Assembly: GCA_033032175.1 (NCBI GenBank)
Contig: CM065318.1
Location: 5,704,001-5,768,000, forward strand
Length of the DNA stretch: 64,000 nucleotides
Reading direction: 5' to 3'
From: Saturnia japonica
Lineage: Eukaryota > Arthropoda > Insecta > Lepidoptera > Saturniidae
Both the position numbers and the translations under genes were made by a program. Below are positions 37,501-52,500 of the stretch, one piece after another (within the stretch, counting starts at the first letter, position 1; each line of letters begins with the position of its first letter). Below the pieces are notes generated by a model, which did not search any database, had not been told where the DNA came from, and worked only from the letters and a program-made list of their open reading frames with translations.

Positions 37501-40500
37501 CGAAGACAATCTCACGAAGCGCATCAAGGTCTCAATAATAGACTCTTCATCAGACATCTACCAAACGGAGAACGGGTTACAAGACCAGCCTAATTTGGAA
37601 TATGAGAACAGTACGAATTATAGAGAATTTGTCGATGACAATGAGTGCAGGAAACAATGGATTGTGTTACCATTGCCCGCTACATATATCGCCTCTAACT
37701 GGCCATTACGGGTAAGCAATATGGTTGTAAAAATTGTAAATGTACGCACTTTAGAATTTATACTTCTTTGAAAATTCATACTCGATGTTATGTGACAACA
37801 TCAAGTGTGACTATCTTCACCACATTAAAACAAAACATTTAGTGAGTCACTTCATAGTGTACACTTTTTATGACAATGTGTGTGGGCTTCAGTATAACTT
37901 CAAAAAGAGTATGCTATAGCTATGTAACAGTTACTATAAATTCGTAAGCGGAGATTGCGCTGGGTAAATACTTAGGGAAGTTTCTGATTGAGATAAGGCT
38001 AAGTATGTTCTATAGAATTCAGCCTTAGGGTCCATGGAGTAAAATACACCTAAAAAAGTCTATTCAAGGAAAGAAATGGGAAACTGCACAGGATACGTGT
38101 TGGGTACGCGTCACTTCCCCTCTTCCCAGTTTGGACGGGCGTTTTTATTGCGCCGGATGCCCGTCTCGTAGACGCCGTACGGTTGCCAGTGGGGCGAGAT
38201 GGTAATGAGGGGTCCGGGGGGTGCAATAATGCACGACAGCTTGAGGTGCCGGTTCTTCAATTAAAAATCGAACCCTTGTTTACTGCTCACAGGACGACCA
38301 AAGTTTTCTTCTTATTGTTCTTGTAGTTACTTGTACTCGATCAATTGCGCCGTGCCCCATACGGCGCCTTTTCGAGCTTAAGTAGTTCGAAGAATTACCG
38401 TAAGGAGAGCCCCGCGTTAATTTGTATTTTTATGTTTGTTTTCACTTTGGTCGCCCTGATAATTGCTCTGTATTTATTTCCTTAAATACATTGTGTACAC
38501 ATGTGATATACCAAAATATTCCCTATTGTAATAGCTATCCATTAAACATTGACAATTATATACATCAAGTACATATTACATATATGAACCAAAAACAATG
38601 TAATTTACGGGCGGTATCACCGCTTTCCGTTCGTAAACTTACTGTGACATCGAATATTCTTATTGTATCCACTTATTCTATGCATTTACTTATTCTATAA
38701 TAATTCTATTTTCATATATGTGACACACAATACATAAGCATTTATATACAACTTATAATGTGGCGTAGTCGCTAACATTTCTCTATAATTTTATCTATTT
38801 CCATCTATTCTATCATGAGCCATAGTACACAACACATAAACACAATAATATAACATAATAACCTAACACAAGTCACGAAAATAACAGTTCTGTCGCCAAC
38901 AATACGTATCCATGATTATAAGGAACCCATCGAGAGATCATTAACTATCAACTTATAAAATCGATCACATTTAATTATGTATATTTATAACTTAGTACAG
39001 TGCAATAGACGAGGCGGGCGTGAATGTGTGCGTGGCGGGACGCACCGGCCTCGCGCACTACAACTGCGCAGCGAGGAAGTGGAAGCTGTTCGGCAACGAG
39101 GCACAGGAGAAGGACTTCGTCGTCACCGGGGGCATGCTTTGGTGGAGGGACTATATCGTCATTGGTGCGTTTTTCCCATAACACATTTCACTGGCAAACA
39201 TTTTTTATAGGAATGGGGTTTTGTTAAAACCATAGAATTTGGTGGTTATATTTAGAGATTCAAGAGTTCTCCTTTCTTTCTTAATTACTTTGCTTTGTAG
39301 GCGGAAGTAACAAAGATACTTCGGATAAATTATTTACTGGTGAAATATTTAATTAATGGGGTTTTTCGCAGGTTGCTTCAGTATCTTGGACGGTCACGAC
39401 GAGATACGTTTTTACCCGCGCGAGACGCGACTCGACAACAAGTTCGCTAAGATAGTGCGAGTGCAGTCTCAGGTGTTCGTGGTCGACATACTCGACGATC
39501 AGCTCGTTGTGTTCGGTGCGGACGCACTCGTCACTATATACGAACTCTCATGTCTTGATAACAGTAAGTCATTGCTTTCTTTTATTTACTTTACTCTAGC
39601 AGTAACAAACAAACCTTCCTTTAAATTCCTTACTGAAAAAGGTAAATTGAAAATTTAATTAGTCTTCAACACACATATTTTAAACATTGAAACCATTAAA
39701 ATGAGCCCAAACATAATATATCTTCTGTAAATTGGTGAGAAGTTAGGCATTCTGCAGATTTCAATTGCAGTTGCAGCATCAAGTCAAAGTTACCGTATTC
39801 CTATGACATAATTAAAGTAATAGAATACCAAATTTCGACATCATCGAAATCATAGTTAAGAACACTCTCGATGAAGTCACCTTTCAAATAAACAAAAAAA
39901 ACTAGATCAAAATCGGTTCAGCCGTTTGGGAGCTACGATGCAACAGGCAGATACACAGATAACCAATTCTAAAGATACACATGTAAAACTTATAGAACCA
40001 CTCCGTATGTGTCAGGGGTTAATAAATATATATCACCAACGCACCCGTGTAGTTGGCACTACAGTTTGCCAGATAACTTAATATTCATGGTTACTGCTCC
40101 GCTCCTATACTCCGCTACGTATCGTCGTAACGTGAAGCTATATAGCCTATAAACCGTTTTACAAAAAGCTAAAATATATTTTAAAATCTGACTGATAGTT
40201 ACAGAGATTAGCGTGCTCAAGCAAACAATCTCTTGATCTTTATAATATTATGGTGTAAATTAGGAAATTTAACTACGGAATTTCACAACCCGAAAAGAGA
40301 AAACTTTTGATTTAATAACTTTACATGTTGAAAATAATTCCCTTGAATTAATATTTATTCATTACTAGCGGTGTGCCGGCGCGGCGGCTCCGCACGCGTT
40401 TCTTATTATGCAGTAGTTATTTTCATCCCGTAATTTTATTTTTACTCATATTATTGACAATTTATGTAGCCTATTCAAATTCGAAATTTGGTCCGAAAAA

Positions 40501-43500
40501 TTCATAAGCTTTATTTACCGATATCGACATCAATGTCTTTTTAATCCCGTTCATCACTACTGTTCCACTCATACAGTTGGGTTATTAAGTTATATCGGTA
40601 TGATAAAGTGGTTAATATATACATATAGATGATGGTATCGAAATGCGGTGCGTACAAGCTGTGGATATATCTGCGTTGTCTCACCCGGCGTGCGTCGTGT
40701 CGGCCTCGCTCTGCCGGCTGCAGGACCCGCTCCACTCAACGCGTCACCGCCCCACCGCCCCCGCTAACACCACCGCTCAAAACGTGCAACGTCAGCCAGA
40801 TTCATTGGTAAGTATTCGATACTAACATAGGCATTTAGTAGTTCAATTTCAATTTATACTAAGTAAAAACTCACCCCTTCAAACTACAAAACACACAAAA
40901 CCGTTACCTAATAGAGTTGATTACTACTGTATCCAAGAAAATGGCGGTTATTGTGAACATTTCAAATCAAAATACATAATTAAATTCAGCTTGCCTTTTA
41001 ATTTTAGACACAGGTATTCCTAGTTACACTTATTCTTTAAAACATAGACTATCAATTGTCGTAATAAAATGACATACTTTTATTTTCTAAAAATGATTAG
41101 GTTCGATCTCATGAGTCATGTAACTCGTTTTAAGTTAAGTCCGGCCACATACAGGCGGAATTCTCTTTCCGGATTTCGATTCCAAATATCGATTCGCGAT
41201 TCCGTACATATTACACACACATACGTTTATTTCCGTTCGGAATAACAAGGCTCAGTTGAGAGACGACGACCATTGAGTCCAGATACTTTAACAGCGATGG
41301 ACGACGATTTTCTACTTGCGATTGCATTGTTGCTGTATCTTGCTAAGAAGAAGAAAATATGTCGCCGTTACTGGGTACATCCACTAAACACTCAATGGTT
41401 ACAAGACAGTCAAAAGGGCCAAATTATGAGGCAATCGTACAACGCTGACTGTTAGCGACGCATAGGGCTAAGCGTGATGATAGAAATCATAGTTGTAGAT
41501 ATAAGTTGTAAGGATTAAGAATTTATATACACAATCGGGGATTTAATGTTTTAAAATAGAATGTTGTAACTTGTAGGTATATAAGAATAGTAAATACTTA
41601 TAAAAATGCTTATAATATCGTAGAAATAGTCTCTTAAAGTATTGAACTTATATTTAATTAATAATCTGTGTTTTATAACAGTTATATGTAATGTTTAATG
41701 TTGTATAGGATAGTGAGCCTGCTATGTGTATTGAATAATGTTTGTAACGTTTAATAGTGCGTACATATCGTGTTTATAGGCCGTTTAAAGTTGTAACGTT
41801 TAAAATTGCGCGTTTAACGTTGAAAATTTGTAACGGGTAACGCCGTGCCCGTATTACTGACTGACTGGCGTTCCGTACGGAATTAACGAATGTGTGTTGC
41901 GACCTTGCAAATCGTACAAAATCTATGAAAGAGATGCATTCGAAACAGTTTATTTCCGTGCGAGATTCCGGACGCACAGGCTACCATGCGGAATTCCGGA
42001 TCGGAGAAAATTACGAACGGAAAACTACTGTATGTTTGTGATAGGTCCATAGATTTGTATTGATTTATTGCGTTGAAATCCCGAAACGAAATTCTGCCTG
42101 TATGTGGCCATTCTAATGCTCACCAAAAATCAATTCGATCAATCGATTAAACTTTTAAAAGGTCGCTCAAGATTTATAAAAATATTAAAATGGTTAAAAA
42201 TGTTTTTTTATTATTATAAATTTTTTGCAGTCATGTATGTATGGTAGATTTATGTACGATTATTACATTTTTAAATTTACTTTAATTTTATAGATGTCAC
42301 TCACGGTTTTTTTTATTATTGATGTAGCATTCTTTATATAGTTCGAGTGACCTGTAAGTTCACCGTAAAGTAATGTTGCAACATGTACTATAATGTATTT
42401 GTGCGTGTATAGTATAGTATGTGTAGTATTGTATTAATTAAAAATGTAAATATCTGAAGGTTATCAATGCCAGTGGAAAGCTGATGATGGTGCAGAGAGA
42501 AGAATATGATGTAGATGATGACAACAATCCGGTGAGTGAACTTGTTTTATAGATCAAATTCTAATATTCTATGGAATAAGAATAGCTTTTGACGAGATAA
42601 TCAAGTAGGGAAACTATTTGGACTATGTAGGGACACATTTTAGGTACACAAATGCAATGTATCCCGACACCTCGGGAAGCCGCCAGAAGTCTCTACGATA
42701 GATCTGTGGTTTTTTATTGTAATACCCATATAAATCGGAAAAACACAACACTACAGTTTAAGTTGGCACAACGCCACCTATTAGGATGGAAACTCCGTTT
42801 TATGGTTATTATTTCGTTAAAAAGTGTATTGTTTGATTTTTCCTTTGTATAATTTGAATATGATTACTGATCTACGTTGATGCTAAATTTGAAGTTTCTG
42901 AGTTACCTAGGTTTAGTTTTTTGATGAGTGAGTCTCAGTGATAGAAATACCACTTTTCAGACCCCCTCATAACTCATGACATTTGGGATTCTAGATGTTC
43001 AAGTTAGGTTTTATTAAACATACAAAAATTTCAGGTCTGTAGGCCGATTAGTTTTTGACTTATGGAGCGGTGAAGGTAGCACGAAATGGTTCGTGTAAAT
43101 ATACATACGTGCCGGTGGCGCCCGTTTCGAACTTAACTGACACACTGCCTTGTGTGTAGAACAATGTTATATCACGAGTTTGTATCTAAAATGAACATTT
43201 TAATTCGGTCTTTATATGTAAAGCATGTCAGTGATTACAAGTTCTAAGAATAATTTTCATTGTCCCGTTTTACATGCATCACTACCCTTTCGGTAAGTCG
43301 GGTGATTTCTTCATTGTCAGAATACATAATATAAACGATTACTTAATTAACATTGAACTAAACACATTTGATTTGTTCGAAAATATTTATTTATCTACAA
43401 ACACATAACGTTCAGGTACACTTCGTTGCTCTGGATACCTTTACAGATTTAACTTCCTATAATGATCTATGTGTATTTTTACACAATATATTTGTATAAG

Positions 43501-46500
43501 AACACACTAGCGCCGTGAGTAACTAAAAGTGTTACTTATACACGGAGAAGTTTTTATTATTTACAAATGGCTTAAATAATATATCAGTGATGCTTTGTTC
43601 TGATTGTGAGAGTTTTGCCATCTAATGATATGGGCCCGGCGGCCCAACGGCGAACGATTCCTTTGTGTCCGTACGTGGTACCAGACAGGGTCACCCAGGG
43701 TGACGAATGCAGCGGCATTATGGGAACAATATGCGGCTGTGGGACAACGACAGGTTCCGTTTCTATGACTGGAGTTATTACTGGCGTATGAATAACTGGC
43801 TCGATGTGGACCGGAGCGTAGTCGTCAACATGCTCAACTATTGGCGTTATATGCTCGGCTTGTGCAACTGGCGTAATGTGAGCTACCGGTGCGACGTTTG
43901 TTATAACCGGAGTTATAGAATGAACTTGAGGGCCAGATTTCTTGACGACTGCGTTGAATCCGTGATGTGAATCAGCTGTGTATTCTACGAGTCGTCTGTG
44001 GCCATCGGGTTCGAGAAGTGTGTACGCCCCGCGGACGGCGTCTCCTAAACGTTCTTCCCAATGTGCTTTGTTGTCGCCGGTCGACGGGTCGTTCACAGCG
44101 TAGTCGAATTGATAGTGTGGCTGGAGATCAAAAATAAAAATCAACTAACCATTGCTTAAAACCATTGGTTTTGATCAGCTTCAACCGGAATCCAACCTAC
44201 TAATGTTGTAAAGAGCATTAGAGATCAAATGTGTTACCACACGATGTTTGGTTTTGGTGTTATACATAATACTGAAGCGCGAAGACATGGTATATTTCGA
44301 TATTTCAAAGTAACAAGTTTGTATAACACATAAAATGTAACTCGGTTTTATTATCAGAAACTATTTTTAAACGTTTCTATAAATTTATATTTAAAAAAAT
44401 ACTTACAACCCGTTCCTCAATAGTGGCGACAGGCACCATCGGATATGGGCTTGGCGGATATGCAGTAATAACTGCAGTGAATGCTAAAAGGCAAATTACC
44501 TGCAAGAAACATGTTAGTTTTACTACTAAAACAATATTGTAGTTTTGGAGATAATCCCACTATATTTGTTATTCTGTATGTATCAATCTGTAATTAAATT
44601 TCCTCAGTACTGAAGACTGATGGTTCTATATTTTAAACTTTAATCTGGGAACGCTATATTACCTTTGATTCTTCTTCTTTCTTTCTTTGGTTCTTCTTTC
44701 TTACTATTGATGGAAAATAGACATCTAGTTTTAAATTAATGTTTTCGTTAAAGAAATAAATACAAAACATTTTAATTAGGAATAGTATTCCTGCCTTCCG
44801 GCGTGTTGCATTCCTGGATCAGCCAGTGTGTCCAATAATCAAGTGGGGTAGGAGATAGCGGTCGTGCTGGTTAGTGGTCACCGTGCACAGAGTGATAAAC
44901 CGATCACAGCAACTCTCTTTTGGTATGTCGCGTTTAGGAATCAGTAAGTGTATAGCCAGGCTCTGGATGTTTGTGCCTATTTATCGTATTATTGTCAATC
45001 GATGTTATAATGTTCCATCCCTGAATCAGCCCCCCAACCAGCTCCGTTTAATTACCTACCGATTTCTTGTACTTATCGTCGTGCGCGCCTTTCTTCAATG
45101 ATCGAGCGTAAAACGAACTTTATCGCTCCGACAAAATCGTGCAGCTGAGCCTGACCACACGAATACCCACTTAAAACCTTGTAACTTGGAAGAAAGGATC
45201 CATCTGCAGCCTGGATAGTTTGTGAGTACCCTTTTTTCCTATCCTATCTATATTTGTTCCCCATTATCGCATCGGTTCACATATGAATTTCACTTAGTAT
45301 TCGTAAGTAAGTACATCAAAATCTTTCCGCTTCTGCTTAATTTTAATAAATCCATACAGTCCACTCGTTATCGCGCAAACACTGGACGATGACAGTTATT
45401 TTGATGGTACTGTGCTTACCATCATGCACAGTGACGTCACTTTACCCTACTACTATATAAAATAATGATATCGAGGTATTTACCGTGAAATATGTGTTCA
45501 TAATGCTGAAAGGGTATTCCAGTGAGCAGACGAAGTTACACTATTCGACTGTTATATATTTTGTGCTTATATACCGTAGTAATTATGCGACCCGGTGGCG
45601 GCGCGGTGTCCCGGTTTTGTCTGACATCTCATTTTCACGGATGATTTAATTTCATTGCAGTTTTTGTTCATACAAGGCTCTGTGTTCCTGTTCTTGATAC
45701 ATAACCAGTTCGTATAAAGTAGGCAACGGTTGCGTACTACGCAACACCTACTTAGGTATCCATCCTTGTATAACATTGTTTTTGTTAAACTGGAGTAGGA
45801 TGTGTTCAATTTTTTTTATTATGTAACCGAGGTTTTGCCTGTAGGTATGTGAAATAGAGGAAGAGTTCCAAACTCACATGTACTGTGAACTTCAAAATAA
45901 CGAAGTATGGTTGTTTATAAGTATAATGAATAGGTTATGGACGTCATTTATATAACATTAAACATAAAACCGTGAGTAGGTCCTTTTTATTTTATTTATA
46001 TTTAAAATGATGTACCCTGAGTAATTATTAATGTGGATCGATAGTAACCAGCTTTGTAGTTTTAAGATCAATTATCGAGTAATGTAATAGTTTGTAATCT
46101 CTATATAAATAAAATGACTGAGGATTACCGTTTTGCACACATCACGCAAAATCTACTGGATAGATTTTCACCGATTGTTTGTTTGTTTTACTCCTTAGAT
46201 ACTTTCTCGTTATCTTCATTCAATAAAAACTTATTAAAGTTTTAAGAAACTAAATTTTTTATTAGCACTAGGTGATCTTCTTTCGTACACGCGAGCGGAG
46301 CCGCGGGCACAGCTAGTTATGTAATGAACAAAAATTTACCTGAAAATATAGATGCTGCTCCTTTATTAATAAAACACATAAAGTAGTCACCACAATCTGG
46401 CTGATGCTTTATTTGTGCTTGTCTAACTCACTTATTAGAAATATGTATTAAATTACATTAAACATAGTATAACAATAGTACTACGAAGTTCTCTATTGAA

Positions 46501-49500
46501 ATGCGTTCTTCCAGAACGATGTAAATAAAAACTCGGGCAACGACAATATTAGTTCGGCTTAATCATTGTTTGCTAAATGGTTAGTAGATATTTTTTTTCA
46601 CGACGCCTAATGAGTCTAAAGAGGGTATATAGTTCGGTAACAGCGGCAGTGGCATGTAGGGCGCAGGCACAAGTGTTTTAGCGTAAGTGGCGTAAGGTGC
46701 TATTGCTGGCGCTGAGACGATTGGCGCAACAGGTAGCGAAAGTGCAGGAGTCGGTAGAGAAACTTTCTGAACGGACAAAGTTGATAGTGCTCCGTATACA
46801 GGAGCAGCGGCCAAAGGTGCTATCGGCGCTATGTGGCCGATGGAAAGTGGAGCAACAGCCGGGGCAAATATCGGTGCCTTCACAATAGGTGCCAGTTTTA
46901 ATGTCGGCGGGTGCACCTTAGGACCGTCGCGTTTTATGACGGCGTTGAAACCAGATTTGCCGTCAGCCCAATAGTCAACTGTTCGGATTGCGCCTCCGGG
47001 CTCCACTAAAGAGTATGATCCTGTTAACAATATTAAATAGTTACATAAATAGACAATCGGATAATTTCTAATTAACGACCAATGCTATTTTAGCTAATAC
47101 TGATTATCTTTTCGGCTATAAAATCAACACGATGAGAATTCATCTTATTTATTTAGGTCGCCAACAGAATCAACATCAACACATCATCTTTAAAAAATTT
47201 ATGCAGTACAATATTTTAATTAAATGTGACCCTAATTATAAGCAACGACGGCATGCACATTATTAAATCCTATTACATTGTATATATTTAGTAATTTAAA
47301 GATACAAACAGCTATATAAAATAAAAACAATCACAAGCAAACTTAAATAATATTTATAGTAGGTACACAACAATTTGGTTTTCGTCTCACGAACAACAAA
47401 ATCCTCTCTTAATATGAACAACAGTATCAAAGAAGATATCAACTTCATTTGTAAATACTCTTCGAAGTAATGTTGTAATTAATGGTGAATAGTAATCTAG
47501 ATTTGTACGAGATAGTTTCTCACAAAATAATTTATAAGTTCGTGTTCGTGGTATTCTTGATAATATCTTCAGGCTAACAGTAATTTCTCAGCAATGCTTT
47601 GAATCTATTATTCTTTGGTGATACATTATCAGAATCAATTTTTGCATTAGTGTATGCGGTAAATAAAAGCTGGTATAAGTGCTATTAACATAATATCTTA
47701 CTCTGAAATTTTGTATTTATCACAAAACAATTAAAGTTCCTTTCTTCTTATAGTTTTCATGTTAGCTACAGATTGAAGCTGATGATGAGTGAAGTTTTTA
47801 TGCCAACAATGTCAATAGATATATTTAATTTTTAAACCAATGACTTGTTTTAAATATTTGTTACGAACATTTAAATGTAAATTACCCTTAACGCCGTCTC
47901 CTTCACGTCTCTCCCATTGCACTTTGTTGTCTCCAGTTGAAGGATCTTTCACTGAGTATTCAAAAGCATATCTAGGTATCGACTGAAATAATTAAAATTT
48001 CAATATTTAATGGAATATACAGTTGAAAGAAAAACTAAAGTGTAATGGTTTTTACGCTGATTACCATTACCAATGATTTTATACTAGTATTGTGAAGCTC
48101 AACAGAGCAACTCTTAATTTAAAAAAAAACTTTCTAATAAGTGTAGGAAGTTTATTCAACAAAAATAATTGTGATAATTGTTTCGTACGACGTATTTGGA
48201 AACAAGTTGAATACTCTTTAGCGGAAAAGCATAGCTGGGATAATATGAATTTATTAAATTAAGCTTCTTTTCGCTCGTTTAAGGGCAGATGATATCTGCC
48301 CGCGCTAACTCGCTCGCACACTTATAGTCCTAGAGTTAGTGTTGAAAAGGATAAGGTTATATTAAGCTATCAGTAGTTCATTTCATAAAAATAATCAGTA
48401 AACCGATCACCAATCTAGAGTGTAGTGTAGTATTGTTGAAGTAGTAGTAGTCGGATCTGAGTATGTTAGGTAGCGAAAATGGTAAAAAAAATTAGTACGT
48501 CCGATGAAACTTTTTGAAGTTCTATTTCTTTCTGGCTTTTAGTAGAAGGTAAAATTAAGGGATGTGCGCGCATCTTGTCACGGTAGTACGACATGATGAA
48601 GCAATCAATGATAATTATTTAAATGAATTATCCTAATTTTTTTTAAATCTTTGTAGTTTTTTTTTTGTTTCGTTATGCCAAAAAAAGTACACACAATTTT
48701 TTAAATAAATAAATAGTTGACATTACCGTTAGCTGGAGATAATAGTCTCCTACACCAGTTACGTGATCGTATGCGTCAGTTACTCGCATGAACTTGTAAA
48801 AAACATGTAAAATAAACACTTGCCACATGAAACACTTAAAACGAAATAACAAGAATTGATTGCAAACTAAACTTCACTTGACGCTAAGGAGTCGAATTTC
48901 TGTTCCTTAAAATTTAGGTAACCCTTAAGGTCTTAGGTGTTCCTTAGACGTTGGTGAAAGCGAAATCTCTCTAAGTGGTCACTTAAATGTATTTTAAGTG
49001 TTCCTTAAAACTAGGGAACGTTGGTGAAAACGGACATGAGCGCGCCGGGGGTTAGGGGCAGGGAGGATGGCTTTAAAGCGCAATAGTTTAGGTAATTCCT
49101 TTTTATAGCGATAATAATAGGCTATTTTGAAAATTGAAAAAACATATACGAAGTTATATGAACTAATATGTTGTATATTTTGAGTACTAGCGGTTTATTT
49201 TTCGGTTTGAAGGCAACTTTGCAGTTTTTTTCTATCGAGGAAATGTTATGCAATCATGTTTTCGCCAAACATAGTACTTAGCATCAATCCTCAACTATAA
49301 CATATATTTATTACAAAATGTAAGCAGCGATATTATTGATGTAACAGAGGATCAAGTTAAGTCATTTGACGTATCATCGGCCCTTAATAAAGGATAAAAT
49401 GGAGAGTTGTGCGTGCATCATGTAACGGAAGTGTGACATGATGAAGTGACGGTTTTTTAATAAACATTATTTTAATCGCATTATCGCTAAACATTTTCTT

Positions 49501-52500
49501 TACAATTAAAAAACAGCCAGTGAAATCAATTTACATGTTATCATTGATGGCTAATTTCATCATGTTATTGGCACGCGGGAGGAAATTCTTATCCTTATCT
49601 TATCTTTGAAAGATAAAAGATATCTTTTAAGATGATCTTTGGAAAGTTATCTTTGTAGCCAATGTACTACGTTATTCACAAACTAAAAAAAAAAAACTAA
49701 TTTCAGTGTAATAGCTTTTAGAGGCCACCACCTCGCCACCTCTCCGGCCTTATAAATTTATGGTACTTATTTACATGTCCAATAAAAATATATTTGTAAC
49801 CATTAATTACACTCATAAACATGATAAAATTTAAAAGTCAATCTCAAAAGGGGAATACCTCATTTATTATAAGTATAGCACAAGAAACTTACATGTGTGT
49901 CCAATGAATATGCAGGTGCATATACTAGCCCACCTAATGCATCAGCATTGATTGACGCAGCCAAAGCCAAAAGGCAAAATACCTGTTTAAAAGTGAAAAA
50001 TTAACGTATTTGTTTTCAACAACTGTAATTAATAATTATTGATTAACTTATTACAAAAAACGTAGATGACAGTCTGTTTCAAATTTATTTAGATATATAC
50101 CTTGCACATATATAGCCGATAATTAATTGATTAGCTGATAATTGTCAAGCTATTATATCAACACAACGTATATCTTTGAATTTTCAATTGGTTATAGTAT
50201 TTTAAATATTTTTTGTAAATCAGTAGAAAGGGTTACGACTAGTTTCCTATGGACATTGAAAATTCCAAATTTATGTTTATTATAAGTCAAAAAGAAATCG
50301 CTGGGCTGTGTTGTATTTCTAAAAGTGCGGTACATATTATTAGAATTCTTTGTCACAAACATCAAGCTTTTAAATGTGGAATAATAATATGTATAGAAGA
50401 AATACCATATTTTAAATGTGATTGAAATATACTTATATAGATAAATAAGACAATAGATACCACTGACCGCCAAATAGAAGTTCATTTTGCTGGAGACACA
50501 CTGACCAAAGTGAATCCGAACTCAATCGAAACTGATTGCCGAAGAAAAATCTTGGGCCATTTATATAGTTTCGTAGCTGGCTGGAACACGAATCGCAAGG
50601 GTTGCATCAGTCTTCCTCGTTTTCATACAGCCTTCGAACGGTGAAAACTCGTTTTTGTATGCATCGAGGACTTAGAGGATGTCTACGTCTGTAATTAAAC
50701 GTATTAAATTCATTCTGTCGGTTTCATGCCACACGTTTATATCCTATGTAGTTTCAAGGTTATCTGTTCAGTTAAGAGTAAGAACTACTTTACGTTGTTA
50801 ACGACTAGCTGTGCCGCACGGTTTCACTCGTGTTACATTTATTCGAGCCACTCTCGACAGCGCCGCCTCCAATGCCCCCCGTAACCGATCGTTGTTCTCA
50901 TTTTCCGTACTTGTCTACAGCTTGCCAGGATATATGACGTTCACGGTTCCTTCTCCGCTGCTTTGGATAGCATAGATAAATAATCCATGAACTTCCTCAA
51001 TATAGGCTATAAAATGAAAAAGTTTTCTTTTTACCTGACTGGTAGTTCCAGAGATTTACGCGTTCAAAAAAACAATCTCTCGAGGTTTATAATATTCGTA
51101 TAGATATCGCTGACTTCAGGCTTTAAAATATATCTAAATGATTGATAATGATCCTTTAACTTGTCTTAATTGCGCCAATTCATTAATACCTATGCGCCTG
51201 AAATGCATCCAATAGTTGATTGCACACGCGAATCACGGATGTCTCCATTATTCTGTATGTAATTATGAACTAAAATGGATGTAAACTGCATTTGTGTGCC
51301 TTATTAATATCACATAGGTATGTGTAGGTATGCTGTTCGAAACTTTTAAACTGATATAAATTACAATTAGTGTTGAAAAGTTATGTAAACTCAATTTAAT
51401 AGGCAATATTTTTGGTTTTTTGTTGATAAAATATTCCTTGCGTTTTCTTTTCATTGTCTTTTTACACTTAATTATACTTAAACTCTAAAGTTATAAATTT
51501 TGTGTCCATTTAATGTTAATAATTCTACGATACATTTAGTTCACACATGTATTACTAATAATTGCCTTTATTTGTAGTTTATCCTTTCATATAATTACAT
51601 AATTTCTTCATCAGTTGCCTATACCGATACGACCTCGTTTGACAGCACAATTAAATAACGTCTGTTGTTTATGTTTAGGCTATGAATGTATTTTTATTGT
51701 TTAAGAAAAAACTGTACATACGTACATACATAAATCGCGCCTATTTCCCAACAGGGTAGGCAGAGACCACGTCCATCCACCTGCTACGACCCAAGCATGC
51801 TCGTCAGTTTAGAGTACTCTTGACCTTACCTTTTTTCAGAACGTCTCCGATTTGATCGATAAATGTTCGTCTAGGCCTTCCTCTTCCAAAGTTATCTTTC
51901 ACACTCGCATTATAAATTTGTTTAGTCATTCTTCTTTCATTCATCCTCTCAACATGACCAAACCATCTAAGCATCCCTTTCTCAATCCGTGTGACTATAT
52001 CTTCTTTCACACCACAAATTTCTCTTATCAACGCTATTTCTTATCCTGTCACTCAATTTCACTCCTAACATACCTCTTAGCGCTCTTATTTCTACTGCAT
52101 TTATTTTACTTTCATTATTTTTCTGCCACACCCAGCTTTCACTTTCGTACATGAGTGTTGGAACCAACACTCCTCTTTGCATAGCCAAACGAGCTTTCAT
52201 AGAAATTCTCTGGCGGGTCATAAAGCAGTGTAACGTCCCATTCACCATATTACCGGCATTTACTCTCCTTCCTATATCACTCTCACACTTTCCATCCCTG
52301 GTAAACATCGATCCCAAGTATACAAACTCAGTATACTCACTTACTTGCTCCAGTTCATCCTCATCAATCCGGACACATACATCTGTCATGTTCTCTTCCT
52401 TTTCAAACACCAAAACTTTCGTCTTCTTTGCATTTACTTTCATTCCCTTTCTTTCCAAAGCTTCATTCATAATAGTCACCATCGCTTGCAAATCCTTAGC

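Noticed and set aside
39024..39227. GC-rich overlapping frames on both strands
   Set aside because: Shadows of Ric1 exon 11.
43707..43970. Plus-strand frames over the cuticle exon
   Set aside because: Mirror of the RR-2 cuticle coding sequence on the minus strand.
48270..48310. 'gggcagat..atctgccc' palindrome as an operator or terminator
   Set aside because: Short, isolated inside an intron of a eukaryotic gene; no regulatory context.
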